A DNA stretch of 15,116 bases from contig JAEZCD010000330.1 in the NCBI GenBank assembly GCA_023430145.1, positions 1 through 15,116 on the forward strand, in the 5' to 3' direction. This DNA is from Pseudomonadota bacterium. GTDB taxonomy: Bacteria > Pseudomonadota > Alphaproteobacteria > Rhizobiales > Methylopilaceae. The position numbers and the translations under genes are program-made. Within the stretch, counting starts at the first letter, position 1; each line of letters starts with the position of its first letter. The notes below the pieces were generated by a model. The model was not told the origin of the DNA and did no database searches. It worked only from the letters and a program-made list of their open reading frames with translations. This document shows positions 1 to 6,790 of the stretch, one piece after another.

Positions 1-633
1 GTCTTCTACGTTGGCGGCGGCGCTGCGCGACCGGTGGGCGGCGCGGCTCGACAAGGCACGGGCCTATGCGACAGCCTGGAAGCCCTATGTTTGGCCAGTC
101 ACGGGGCTCGACGACCTCCGCGTCGCCCCGTTCCACCTCCTCGCGAGCGAAGGCGCGGTGCATTTCGACCGCGACCACGCCTGGCACATGGAGATGTCGC
201 GTCGGCTCGTCGACACCGGGACGCCGAGCCTCGCCGCGACCGCCGTGCGGCGGCTCGATCTTGCCGACGAGAATGCGACGGCCGCGGCGGTCGCCTGGTG
301 GGAGGCGCTGGTCGCCGGCGGCGGCGAGGGGATGGTGGTGAAGCCGCTCGCCTTCGTGCCGCGCGCCGAACGAGGGCTGCTGCAGCCGGCGCTGAAGGTG
401 CGCGGCCCGGAATATCTGCGGATCATCTACGGGCCGGAATACGACCTGCCCGAAAACCTCGCCCGCTGCGCAAGCGCGGCCTCGGCGCCAAGCGCGGGCT
501 GGCGCTGAAGGAGTTCGCGCTCGGCCACGAGGCGCTCACCCGCTTTGTCGCCGGCGAGCCGCTGCGCCGCGTGCACGAATGCGTCTTCGCCGTGCTGGCG
601 CTGGAGAGCGAGCCGGTCGATCCGCGGCTGTGA
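1..633 (+). pseudogene. pnkp: Polynucleotide kinase-phosphatase (Pnkp), 3' end of the ligase domain, frameshifted
   Basis: This is the C-terminal part of the bacterial RNA end-healing and ligase protein Pnkp, which repairs cleaved RNA, usually with the methyltransferase Hen1. The gene enters from the left edge with its reading frame starting at base 2. Visible motifs include WPV..LDDLRVAPFHLLASEG, the nucleotidyltransferase motif GGEGMVVKP (bases 323-349) and QPALKVRGPEYLRIIYGPEY. After YDLPENLAR the frame breaks between 466 and 467: one C is missing from the expected CGC CTG. Frame 2 then runs into a stop at 506-508. The rest of the family's C-terminus (LRKRGLGAKRGLALKEFALG ... VLALESEPVDPRL) continues intact in frame 1 to the TGA at 631-633. 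The family call is very safe. Whether this is a true mutation or a sequencing error cannot be settled here; no slippery heptamer suggests programmed shifting. Confidence 0.9.
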
Positions 634-643
634 GGCTGCAATG

Positions 644-667
644 AAAAGGCCGCCCGGAGGCGGCCTT
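644..667 (-). terminator. Rho-independent terminator of rpsD, possibly bidirectional
   Basis: Perfect hairpin AAGGCCGCC-CGGA-GGCGGCCTT (646-667). Read on the minus strand, the stem is followed by TTTT (647-644), 42 bases past the rpsD stop codon. On the plus strand only TT follows, so termination of the converging Pnkp transcript is possible but weaker. Confidence 0.8.
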
Positions 668-708
668 CACAGCAGAAGCGGCGCCCCGGAGGGGCCCCAA
701 GAAAAAAA

Positions 709-1326
709 TCAGCGCGAGTAGAACTCGATGACGAGGTTCGGCTCCATCTGCACCGGGTACGGCACCTCGCCGAGCGTCGGCACGCGCACGAAGCGGGCGG
801 TCATCTTGTTGTGGTCGACCTCGAGATAGTCGGGCGTGTCACGCTCGCCGGAGGCGACCGCCTCCATGACGAGCAGCATCTGCCGCGACTTGTCCTTCAC
901 CTCGATCACGTCGCCGACCTTGACGAGGTAGGAGGGGATGTTCACCCGGCGGCCGTTCACCTTGATGTGGCCGTGATTGATGAACTGGCGGGCGGCGAAC
1001 GGGGTCGGCACGAATTTCGCGCGATAGACCACCGCGTCGAGGCGGCGCTCCAAGAGGCCGATCAGATTGGCGCTGGTGTCGCCCTTGGCGCGCGAGGCTT
1101 CCGTGTAGACGCGCCGGAACTGCTTTTCGGTGATGTTGCCGTAATGGCCCTTCAGCTTCTGCTTGGCGCGCAGCTGCACGCCGAAGTCGGAGAGCTTGCC
1201 CTTGCGGCGCTGGCCGTGTTGGCCGGGGCCGTATTCGCGCCGGTTGACGGGGCTCTTCGGCCGGCCCCAGATGTTCTGGCCGAGCCGGCGGTCGATCTTG
1301 TGCTTGGATTCGTGTCGCTTCGACAT
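709..1326 (-). CDS. rpsD: 30S ribosomal protein S4
   Basis: Primary 16S rRNA-binding protein that nucleates assembly of the small-subunit body and takes part in translational accuracy. The product is 205 residues, the normal length, beginning MSKRHESKHKIDRRLGQN and ending VIEFYSR. The S4 RNA-binding domain covers roughly residues 95-155 (RRLDAVVYR, ARQFINHGHIKVNG, VGDVIEV). The ATG at 1326 has AGGAA about 10 bases upstream. A longer open frame to 1377 exists, but it adds 17 residues foreign to the family and was rejected. The gene stands alone, convergent with the Pnkp gene. In this group rpsD is commonly separate from the large ribosomal operons. A consensus -35 box and a long leader lie upstream. 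Confidence 0.98.
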   Translation of the reverse strand: MSKRHESKHKIDRRLGQNIWGRPKSPVNRREYGPGQHGQRRKGKLSDFGVQLRAKQKLKGHYGNITEKQFRRVYTEASRAKGDTSANLIGLLERRLDAVVYRAKFVPTPFAARQFINHGHIKVNGRRVNIPSYLVKVGDVIEVKDKSRQMLLVMEAVASGERDTPDYLEVDHNKMTARFVRVPTLGEVPYPVQMEPNLVIEFYSR

Positions 1327-1345
1327 TCTCGCGGTTCCTGTTCGG

Positions 1346-1372
1346 CCGGCGCGTCCGCATGGGGACGCCCGG
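1346..1372 (-). promoter_or_regulatory. Leader hairpin just upstream of the rpsD ribosome binding site
   Basis: On the minus strand: CCGG-GCGTCC, six-base loop, GGACGC-G-CCGG, giving a six-pair stem, a one-base bulge and four further pairs. It ends about 20 bases before the rpsD start codon. S4 autoregulates translation through leader structures in other bacteria. An analogous role here is only inferred, because such hairpins arise easily in DNA this rich in GC. Confidence 0.3.
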
Positions 1373-1499
1373 ACCATCGGTTCGGGAACACGCGCCCTCC
1401 TCTGCCGCGAACGGCCGACAGGTTTCGCTTCGGCGAGAAACGAGAACCGCGGGTGCGTGGAAACGCGCCGGGCGGCTCACCGCCCTGCGCGAAGGCCGC

Positions 1500-1529
1500 T
1501 TGCTAGCGCGGGAGCGGGGCCGATGTCAA
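1500..1529 (-). promoter_or_regulatory. Probable sigma-70 promoter of rpsD
   Basis: On the minus strand a perfect TTGACA (1529-1524) is followed after 18 bases by TAGCAA (1505-1500). The -10 matches the consensus in only three positions, at the ones that usually matter most for alphaproteobacterial promoters. Transcription from about 1493 would give a leader near 167 bases. It is the only consensus-quality -35 seen upstream of rpsD. Confidence 0.5.
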
Positions 1530-1549
1530 ACGCCGGGGGGTGCCCTCTT

Positions 1550-1712
1550 CCCTCTCCCAGCGGGAGAGGGTGCCCGCGAAGCGGGCGGGTGAGGGGTTAC
1601 GGCGTATTGGAACGAGCGCCGTACCCCCTCATCCGGGTTATGGAGTATCAGAACAGGCGCCGTACCCCCTCATCCGGCCGCTTCGCGGCCACCTTCTCCC
1701 CTCGGGAGAAGG
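1550..1712. repeat. Composite palindromic intergenic repeat, copy 1 (with an internal partial duplication)
   Basis: Serial palindromes: CCCTCTCCC-AGC-GGGAGAGGG (1550-1570), GCCCGC-GAA-GCGGGC (1572-1586), an arm GGGTGAGGGGTTACGG (1587-1602), the complementary arm CCGTACCCCCTCATCC, then GGCCGC-TTC-GCGGCC (1676-1690) and CCTTCTCCC-CTC-GGGAGAAGG (1692-1712). A 21-base segment at 1616-1636 is repeated exactly at 1657-1677, so the right-hand arm is partly duplicated. The same architecture recurs at 9771-9893. No coding potential or target-site duplication was seen. The stretch 1327-1733 holds this element plus the rpsD promoter and leader, and no gene. Confidence 0.85.
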
Positions 1713-1733
1713 AAGAGCAAGAGAGCTTCGCTA

Positions 1734-2132
1734 TCACGCGATCGCCGAGAAGCCCGATGTAAGGATGAAGTCCCGCAACTCGGTGTATTCGCCGAGCGAG
1801 AGGATGTAGTCGCCGGTCGACAGCGTGCCGAGCCACGAGGTGACGGTGACATTGACCATTGGCGCCTGGTCCGCGACGGGTGGGGTGAGAAGACAGAGGA
1901 TCGTCACGGTCATGAAGATCACCTTGCCCTTGCAGGTCAGCCTATCGCCAGCCGTGTTCACGCGAACGGTGTGAACATCGATCGCCTCGTGCCTGTCCGG
2001 CGTCGCCGCCCTCGGATCGCGCCCGGCGGCCCACTGCCGCATCTCGATCCTGCCGGTGTCGCCGGTGCCCTTCTCGAGCACGATCTGAAAGCTCTCGCCT
2101 TCCGCGCTCTTTGCGTCGATCGTCGCCGTCAT
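1734..2132 (-). CDS. Hypothetical protein, family not recognised
   Basis: A 132-residue frame starting MTATIDAKSAEGESFQIVLE and ending LRDFILTSGFSAIA. I recognise no domain. The middle contains a short hydrophobic stretch (KVIFMTVTILCLL), too short and poorly placed for a signal peptide, and the second half is rich in T, V and S, as in a beta-rich fold. Its base composition looks less GC-rich than its neighbours. The ATG at 2132 lies four bases after the U-tract of the azoR terminator, so the only purine-rich stretch upstream (GGGGA) is buried in that hairpin. A TTG at 2183 would start inside the same terminator region and is less likely. The gene may be weakly expressed, an orphan, or spurious. 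Confidence 0.5.
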   Translation of the reverse strand: MTATIDAKSAEGESFQIVLEKGTGDTGRIEMRQWAAGRDPRAATPDRHEAIDVHTVRVNTAGDRLTCKGKVIFMTVTILCLLTPPVADQAPMVNVTVTSWLGTLSTGDYILSLGEYTELRDFILTSGFSAIA

Positions 2133-2135
2133 GCG

Positions 2136-2165
2136 AAAAATCCCCGGTGGAAGCCACCGGGGATT
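2136..2165 (-). terminator. Rho-independent terminator of azoR
   Basis: A perfect 12-base-pair hairpin, AATCCCCGGTGG, three-base loop, CCACCGGGGATT (2139-2165). On the minus strand it is followed by TTTTT (2140-2136). It sits 46 bases past the azoR stop codon and ends almost on the start codon of the next gene, separating the two transcription units. Confidence 0.88.
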
Positions 2166-2211
2166 GTACTCAGCGCCGACCAAACGGCAATCTAAGAGTG
2201 TAGATCGCGAC

Positions 2212-2832
2212 TCACGCAGCCCGGGCGAGCGCCGAGCCCTCGGCGATCGCCTCGCGTGCCTTGGCGATGCTCTCGGCCCGCACGTCCGGGCCGAAGGCCA
2301 GCTTCTCGGCCCGCACGAAGGTCACGTCGGTGATGCCGATGAAGCCGAGCACGGCGCGCAGATGCGGCTCCTGCGCGTCGAGGAAGGCGAGCGGCCCCTC
2401 GCTGTAGAGGCCGCCGCGGGTCTCGACGACGATCGCCCGCTTGCCGGTCGCCAACCCCTCCGGGCCGCTCTCGGTGTAGCGAAAAGTGACGCCGGCGCGC
2501 AGCACATGGTCGAACCAGGCCTTCAGCGGCGACGGCATGCCGAAATTGTACATGGGCGCGCCGATGACGAGGATGTCGGCGGCGAACAGCTCGGCGATCA
2601 GCGCGTCGGACAGCGCGCGGGTCTCCGCCTCGGCGCCCTCCGGCTGCTCCTTGGCGAAGCCGCCGATCGTGTCCGGCGTCAGATGCGGGATCGGGGCGGC
2701 GCCGAGGTCGCGTTCGATGATGTCGAGCCCGGGAGTCTCCGCCCGGAGCTGCGCGACGATCTCGGCGACGAGCGTGCGCGAGACCGAGCTCGGACCCGTG
2801 ATGCTGCTGTTGAGGACGAGTGCGGTGGCCAT
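2212..2832 (-). CDS. azoR: FMN-dependent NADH-azoreductase / quinone oxidoreductase
   Basis: Flavodoxin-fold enzyme of 206 residues, normal for AzoR. It uses NADH and FMN to reduce quinones and azo bonds by two electrons in the cytosol, usually as a homodimer. Visible features are the N-terminal phosphate-binding region LVLNSSITGPSSVSR (S10, S15-S18), the FMN-contacting MYNFGMPSPLKAWFDHVLRAG (residues 94-114) and the ETRGG loop (137-141). The ATG at 2832 has a strong GGGGGAAA ribosome binding site. It is transcribed away from a LysR-type regulator across 116 bases, a common arrangement for quinone- or electrophile-responsive reductases. It ends in its own terminator. The natural substrate cannot be read from sequence. 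Confidence 0.95.
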   Translation of the reverse strand: MATALVLNSSITGPSSVSRTLVAEIVAQLRAETPGLDIIERDLGAAPIPHLTPDTIGGFAKEQPEGAEAETRALSDALIAELFAADILVIGAPMYNFGMPSPLKAWFDHVLRAGVTFRYTESGPEGLATGKRAIVVETRGGLYSEGPLAFLDAQEPHLRAVLGFIGITDVTFVRAEKLAFGPDVRAESIAKAREAIAEGSALARAA

Positions 2833-2887
2833 GATCTTTCCCCCTTTGGAACCGGTGGACTTGCGTCGATGGCAGAAAGGTAGGTGT

Positions 2888-2920
2888 TTCCCGATCTGGC
2901 GATAATCGTGCTATCCGGAA
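2888..2920. promoter_or_regulatory. Candidate LysR operator between azoR and its divergent regulator
   Basis: Imperfect dyad TTCCCGAT (2888-2895) with ATCCGGAA (2913-2920), seven of eight positions complementary. It contains a second small dyad, GATA-N7-TATC (2901-2915). LysR-type regulators bind AT-biased dyads in such divergent regions. The position fits, but the classic T-N11-A core is not clean. Confidence 0.35.
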
Positions 2921-2948
2921 ACGGTCTGTTGCCGAAGGGGGAACGCCG

Positions 2949-3959
2949 ATGTCGGAGTTCGACGCGATGCGCGCCTTCGTCGAGGTGGTGGAGAGCGGCG
3001 GCTTCGGCCGCGCCGCCGAGCGCCTCGGCCTGTCGAAGTCGATCGTCTCCCGCCGCGTCAGCGGGCTCGAGGCCGCGCTCGGCGCGCGCCTGCTGGACCG
3101 CACGACGCGCGGCGTCGCGCCGACGCCGGCCGGCGAGGAGTTCAAGGCCCGCGCCGAGCGCATCCTCGCCGAGCTCGAGGAGGCGCGCGACGTCGTCGCC
3201 GAGAGCGGCCGCGCCGTCGTCGGCCTCTTGCGCCTGTCAGCGCCGCTGTCCTTCGGGCTGCGCAACATCGCCCCCCTCCTCGCCGAGATGGCGCTGCGCT
3301 ACCCGAAGCTGCGGATCGAGGCCTCCTATTCCGACCGCGCGGTCGACCTCATCGCCGAGCGGTTCGACGCCGCCGTCCGCATCGGCATGCTGCGCGACTC
3401 CTCCCTCGTCGCCCGGCGCATCGCCGCCGTCCAGGCGGTCGTCGTGGCGAGCCCCGCCTATCTCGAGAAGCACGGTACCCCGCGCATCCCGGGCGACCTC
3501 GCCGCCCACGAGTTCCTGCTCCGCAGCGGGTCGGTCGGCGACGAGTCGCTGCGGTTCCGGGCGGGCCGGCGCTGGATCTCCGTGCGGGTGAAGGCGCGCT
3601 TCCGCGCCGACAATGGCGAGGCGCTGCTCGCCGCGGCGATCGCCGGCGTCGGCCTCACGCCGATGCCGACCTTTCTCGTCGCGCCGGCGATCGAGAGCGG
3701 CGAGCTGGTGCCGCTGCTCGTCGACTACCCGATGCCGGAAGCCGGGCTCTACCTCGTGCGACCGCCCGGCGCCCATGTCCCGGCCAAGGTGCGGGCGCTC
3801 ACCGAGGCGCTGGTCGAGCGCTTCGGCGGCGAGCCCTGGTGGGACGCCTGCATGATGCACCGGCGCGCCGCAGAAGGCCTATCGGGAAAGGTCGGCGAGC
3901 GCCCGGGCGAGACGAACGAAGCCGCCGACATCGATCTCCTCGGCGCGCGCGGTGGGTGA
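2949..3959 (+). CDS. LysR family transcriptional regulator
   Basis: A 336-residue LysR-type regulator. The N-terminal winged helix-turn-helix covers residues 1-60 (FVEVVESGGFGRAAERLGLS, SIVSRRVSGLEAALGARLLD, RTTRGVAPTPAG). It is followed by a linker helix and a periplasmic-binding-protein-like effector domain to about residue 300. The ATG at 2949 follows an AAGGGGG ribosome binding site. It is divergent from azoR and probably controls it, and itself, in response to a quinone or aromatic compound (inferred from position). The protein is longer than the usual 300 or so residues: its last 27 codons overlap, tail to tail, the 3' end of rsmA on the other strand for 81 bases (3879-3959). Confidence 0.95.
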   Translation: MSEFDAMRAFVEVVESGGFGRAAERLGLSKSIVSRRVSGLEAALGARLLDRTTRGVAPTPAGEEFKARAERILAELEEARDVVAESGRAVVGLLRLSAPLSFGLRNIAPLLAEMALRYPKLRIEASYSDRAVDLIAERFDAAVRIGMLRDSSLVARRIAAVQAVVVASPAYLEKHGTPRIPGDLAAHEFLLRSGSVGDESLRFRAGRRWISVRVKARFRADNGEALLAAAIAGVGLTPMPTFLVAPAIESGELVPLLVDYPMPEAGLYLVRPPGAHVPAKVRALTEALVERFGGEPWWDACMMHRRAAEGLSGKVGERPGETNEAADIDLLGARGG

Positions 3960-4721
3960 GATGCCGGCCGTCTCCAGCAGCGCGCCGGCGTCGACGCCGA
4001 GGCTCTTGAGACTCTGCCGCAGCATTTTTCGGCGCTGGCCGAAGGCGGCCTGCGTCACCCGCTCGAGATCGCCGAGCCGACACGGCAGCGGGTCCTTTCG
4101 CGGCACGAGGCGGACGACCGAGGACGTCACCTTCGGCGGCGGCACGAAGGCTTGCGGCGACACGTCGAACAGAATCTTCGCCTCCGTCCGCCAGCCGCAG
4201 ATGACGCCGAGCCGGCCATAGGCGTCCTCGCCGGGCGCGGCGACGATCCGCTCGGCGACCTCGCGCTGGAACATCAGCACCAGCATCTCCCACCAGGGCG
4301 GCCAGGGCTCGGCGCGGATCCATTGCAGGAGCAGCGCGGTGGCGATGTTGTAGGGCAGGTTGGCGACGATCTTCGCCGGGGCGCCGCCCGCTAAGGCCGA
4401 CAGGTCGGTCACGAGCGCGTCCGCCTCGACGAGCTCGAGCCGCCCTTCGCTCGCCGCCTGCACCTCCGCGAGCGCCGCGAGCGCGCGGGAATCCTTCTCG
4501 ATGGCGACGACGCGGTCCGCCCCTTCGGTGAGCAGCGACCGCGTCAGGCCGCCGGGACCGGGGCCGACCTCGATCACCGTCCTGCCGCCGAGCGGCGCCG
4601 CCGCACGGGCGATGCGGCCGGTAAGGTTCAGGTCGAGCAGGAAATTCTGGCCGAGCGATTTTCGCGCCGACAGCTCGTGCCGCCGGATGACCTCGCGCAG
4701 CGGCGGCAGCGCGCCGATCAC
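3879..4721 (-). CDS. rsmA: 16S rRNA (adenine1518-N6/adenine1519-N6)-dimethyltransferase
   Basis: Uses S-adenosylmethionine to dimethylate two adjacent adenines in the 3' terminal hairpin of 16S rRNA, a late 30S assembly step whose loss gives kasugamycin resistance. The 280-residue product shows LSARKSLGQNFLLD near the N-terminus, the SAM motif EVGPGPGGLT (51-60), the catalytic motif NLPYNIAT (121-128), and FQREVAERI (151-159). The start is a GTG at 4721 that overlaps the pdxA stop as GTGA, a typical translational coupling. The open frame continues far upstream, but only within pdxA in another frame. The 3' end overlaps the LysR gene on the opposite strand, with no terminator between them. Confidence 0.97.
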   Translation of the reverse strand: MIGALPPLREVIRRHELSARKSLGQNFLLDLNLTGRIARAAAPLGGRTVIEVGPGPGGLTRSLLTEGADRVVAIEKDSRALAALAEVQAASEGRLELVEADALVTDLSALAGGAPAKIVANLPYNIATALLLQWIRAEPWPPWWEMLVLMFQREVAERIVAAPGEDAYGRLGVICGWRTEAKILFDVSPQAFVPPPKVTSSVVRLVPRKDPLPCRLGDLERVTQAAFGQRRKMLRQSLKSLGVDAGALLETAGISPTARAEEIDVGGFVRLARALADLSR

Positions 4722-5758
4722 TGCGCGGCTTCGAGCCGGGTCGTGGCGTCCGCTCCGGCGAGGCGGTGGGCGAGGCGCAGCGCGGCAAAAAAGCTCGCCG
4801 GCGAGGCGCGGCCGCTGCCGGCGATGTCGAAGGCGGTGCCATGGTCGGGCGAGGTGCGCACGAAGGGCAGGCCGAGCGTGACGTTGACGGCGCTGTCGAA
4901 GGCGATCGTCTTGATCGGGATCAGCGCCTGGTCGTGGTACATCGCCAGCACCGCGTCGTAGCGCTCCCGCGCGGCGGCGTGGAAGAGCGTGTCGGCCGGG
5001 TGCGGGCCGGTCGCCTCGATGCCGGAGGCGCGCAGCGCCTCGACCGCGGGCGCGATGACGTCCAGATCCTCCCGTCCTATCGTGCCCGCCTCGCCGGCAT
5101 GCGGGTTGAGCCCGGCGAGCACGAGGCGCGGCCGCCGCAGCCCGAACCTCTCGCGCAGGTCGGCGTCGACGATCCGTCCGGTGCGAACGATCAGCTCCGT
5201 CGTGAGAAGGCGCGGCACGGCGGCGAGCGGCACATGCACCGTCACCGGCACCACCGCGAGCTCGGGCGCCCACAGCATCATCACGGGCGTCGCCTCGACG
5301 CCCCAGAGGTCGCGGGCGAGCTCGCCGAGATACTCGGTGTGCCCGGGATGCCGGAAGCCGGCCGCCGTCAGCGGCGCCTTGGCGATCGGCGGGGTCACGA
5401 CGGCGGACGCCCCACCGGCGCGGACGAGCTCGGCGGCCCGCCGGATGGCCTCGATGACGGCCGGCGGATCGCGCCGGTCGGGCGTTCCGGGCGCGGCGTG
5501 CGCCCGCGCCTCGAGGGGGACGACGGGAAGCGCGTCGGCGAAGCGGGAATGGGCCTCCTCGGGCAGGGTCTCGCGGATCGGCACCGCAAGGCCCAGGCGC
5601 CGTGCACGGTCGGCGAGCAGCGCCGGATCGGCGAGGACGAGGAAGGCCGGCAGACCCGCCTCGGCGCGCGCGGCCCAGGCGGCGAGGATCAGATCGGGAC
5701 CGATTCCGGCCGGCTCGCCCATGCTGACCGCGAGCGGGCGCCCCCGCCGCGCGGTCAT
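4718..5758 (-). CDS. pdxA: 4-hydroxythreonine-4-phosphate dehydrogenase
   Basis: Catalyses the NAD-dependent oxidation of 4-phosphohydroxy-L-threonine in the DXP-dependent route to pyridoxal 5'-phosphate. The 346-residue protein begins with SMGEPAGIGPDL (12-23) and contains FRHPGHTEYL (135-144). Its three likely metal-binding histidines are H175 (VHVPL), H220 (NPHAGE) and H275 (YHDQ), spaced 45 and 55 residues apart as in the E. coli enzyme (H166, H211, H266). The ATG at 5758 is separated by a single base from the surA stop, and its own stop overlaps the rsmA start. The surA-pdxA-rsmA order is conserved widely in proteobacteria. Confidence 0.97.
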   Translation of the reverse strand: MTARRGRPLAVSMGEPAGIGPDLILAAWAARAEAGLPAFLVLADPALLADRARRLGLAVPIRETLPEEAHSRFADALPVVPLEARAHAAPGTPDRRDPPAVIEAIRRAAELVRAGGASAVVTPPIAKAPLTAAGFRHPGHTEYLGELARDLWGVEATPVMMLWAPELAVVPVTVHVPLAAVPRLLTTELIVRTGRIVDADLRERFGLRRPRLVLAGLNPHAGEAGTIGREDLDVIAPAVEALRASGIEATGPHPADTLFHAAARERYDAVLAMYHDQALIPIKTIAFDSAVNVTLGLPFVRTSPDHGTAFDIAGSGRASPASFFAALRLAHRLAGADATTRLEAAQ

Positions 5759-5759
5759 C

Positions 5760-6710
5760 TCAGCGGTACTCGATGACCGCGCGGACCCGCAGCTCGGTGA
5801 GATATTTGCGCGCCTGGATGTCGTACTGCTCGTCCTTGAGCTTCTCTTCCATGACCTGCTGCAGGGCGCCGGTTCCGGATCCCTCCTTGCGCTCGCAGAC
5901 GGCGACCATCTCGATGCCGACGTCGCTCTTGTCCGGCGGCGTCAGGCTGCCGATCGGGGTCTTCTCCAGGGTCTCGCGCAGCACCGGCGAGAGCTGCAGC
6001 GCCTCGCGATTGGTCGGCTCCTTGACAGCCACGTCGCGGAGGCCCTTCAGGAACTCGATGCCCTGCTGGCAGTTGCGGAAGCGGCCGCGCGCCGCCGCGG
6101 CCTCCTGCTTGCGCTGCGCCACGAGCGAGTCGGAGGCGTTCTTCGGCAGGACGAAGATCACCTGGCGCACGACATAGGTGACCGACTTGGCGTTGGCGAT
6201 CTCGGACTTGTCCTTGCCGGCCACCGCGGCGATCACGTCCTGCTCGCGGACCACCGACAGCGCCCGGAACTTCTGCCGCACGAATTCGCGCCAGCCGAGC
6301 TCGGCCCGGATGCGCGACTTCAGCGTGTTCGCGTTGATGCCTCGCCCTGCGAGCGCCTGCGTCAGCTGCGCCGGCGTGAGCTTGGAGCGAGCCGCCATGC
6401 TGGCGAAGATGAGGTCGACCTCCCGGTCGGTCGGCAGCAGGTTGACGCGACGCGCCTCCATCATCTTGAGCCGTTCCTCGACGAGCTCCTCGAGAACCTC
6501 CTTCTGCGACACCGAGCCGCCCGACAGCCGCATCAGGTTGCCGCGGCTCTGCACGTCCATCGACGAGATCGGCGCCCCGTTGACGATGGCGACGATGGAC
6601 TGGGCCTGCGCGGCACCCGGCATCGCGAGGCCGAGCAGCAGCGCGGCGGCGGCCACCCAGGACAGAGGCCTGCGCCGGGCGCCTTCGGGGGAGAGAGGTG
6701 CTGTTTTCAT
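5760..6710 (-). CDS. surA: SurA-type periplasmic chaperone / peptidylprolyl isomerase
   Basis: Periplasmic chaperone that helps outer-membrane proteins fold. The 316-residue product has a Sec signal peptide (MKTAPLSPEGARRRP, then WVAAAALLLGLAMPGAAQAQ, cleavage near residue 37). The SurA N-terminal domain begins IVAIVNGAPISSMDVQSRG and runs to about residue 165. One parvulin-like domain follows (about 175-275, RQVIFVLPK ... GIEMVAVCERK), then a C-terminal helix. A single parvulin domain, rather than the two of E. coli SurA, is usual in alphaproteobacteria. The ATG at 6710 has GGAG six bases upstream. A six-pair hairpin (ATTGCC/GGCAAT, 6721-6741) lies directly before that site. The open frame continues upstream without a plausible start. 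Confidence 0.92.
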   Translation of the reverse strand: MKTAPLSPEGARRRPLSWVAAAALLLGLAMPGAAQAQSIVAIVNGAPISSMDVQSRGNLMRLSGGSVSQKEVLEELVEERLKMMEARRVNLLPTDREVDLIFASMAARSKLTPAQLTQALAGRGINANTLKSRIRAELGWREFVRQKFRALSVVREQDVIAAVAGKDKSEIANAKSVTYVVRQVIFVLPKNASDSLVAQRKQEAAAARGRFRNCQQGIEFLKGLRDVAVKEPTNREALQLSPVLRETLEKTPIGSLTPPDKSDVGIEMVAVCERKEGSGTGALQQVMEEKLKDEQYDIQARKYLTELRVRAVIEYR

Positions 6711-6790
6711 GTCGCTCCAGATTGCCGGACGGCTTGGCAATTCTGTGGCGAAACGACCGCCGGCGCCAGCCCGAACGGCCAGGATACCGA

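Noticed and set aside
455..475. Programmed ribosomal frameshifting at the Pnkp break
   Set aside because: There is no slippery heptamer or obvious downstream pseudoknot, and the family is not known to frameshift; a simple one-base loss explains it.
676..708. GCCCC-GGA-GGGGC hairpin with an A7 run as a second terminator
   Set aside because: The A-run follows the stem on the plus strand, and on the minus strand the T-run precedes it, so neither orientation is a terminator.
1550..1712. CRISPR array or phage attachment site
   Set aside because: The repeats are palindromic modules without regular spacers, and no cas, integrase or tRNA gene is near.
2192..3268. 358-residue minus-strand open frame across the azoR-LysR region
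   Set aside because: It crosses the divergent promoter region and covers azoR in the wrong frame; no recognisable domain.
3237..3860. 207-residue minus-strand open frame within the LysR gene
   Set aside because: It is antisense, His/Asp/Gly-rich and not family-like; the plus strand encodes a complete LysR protein.
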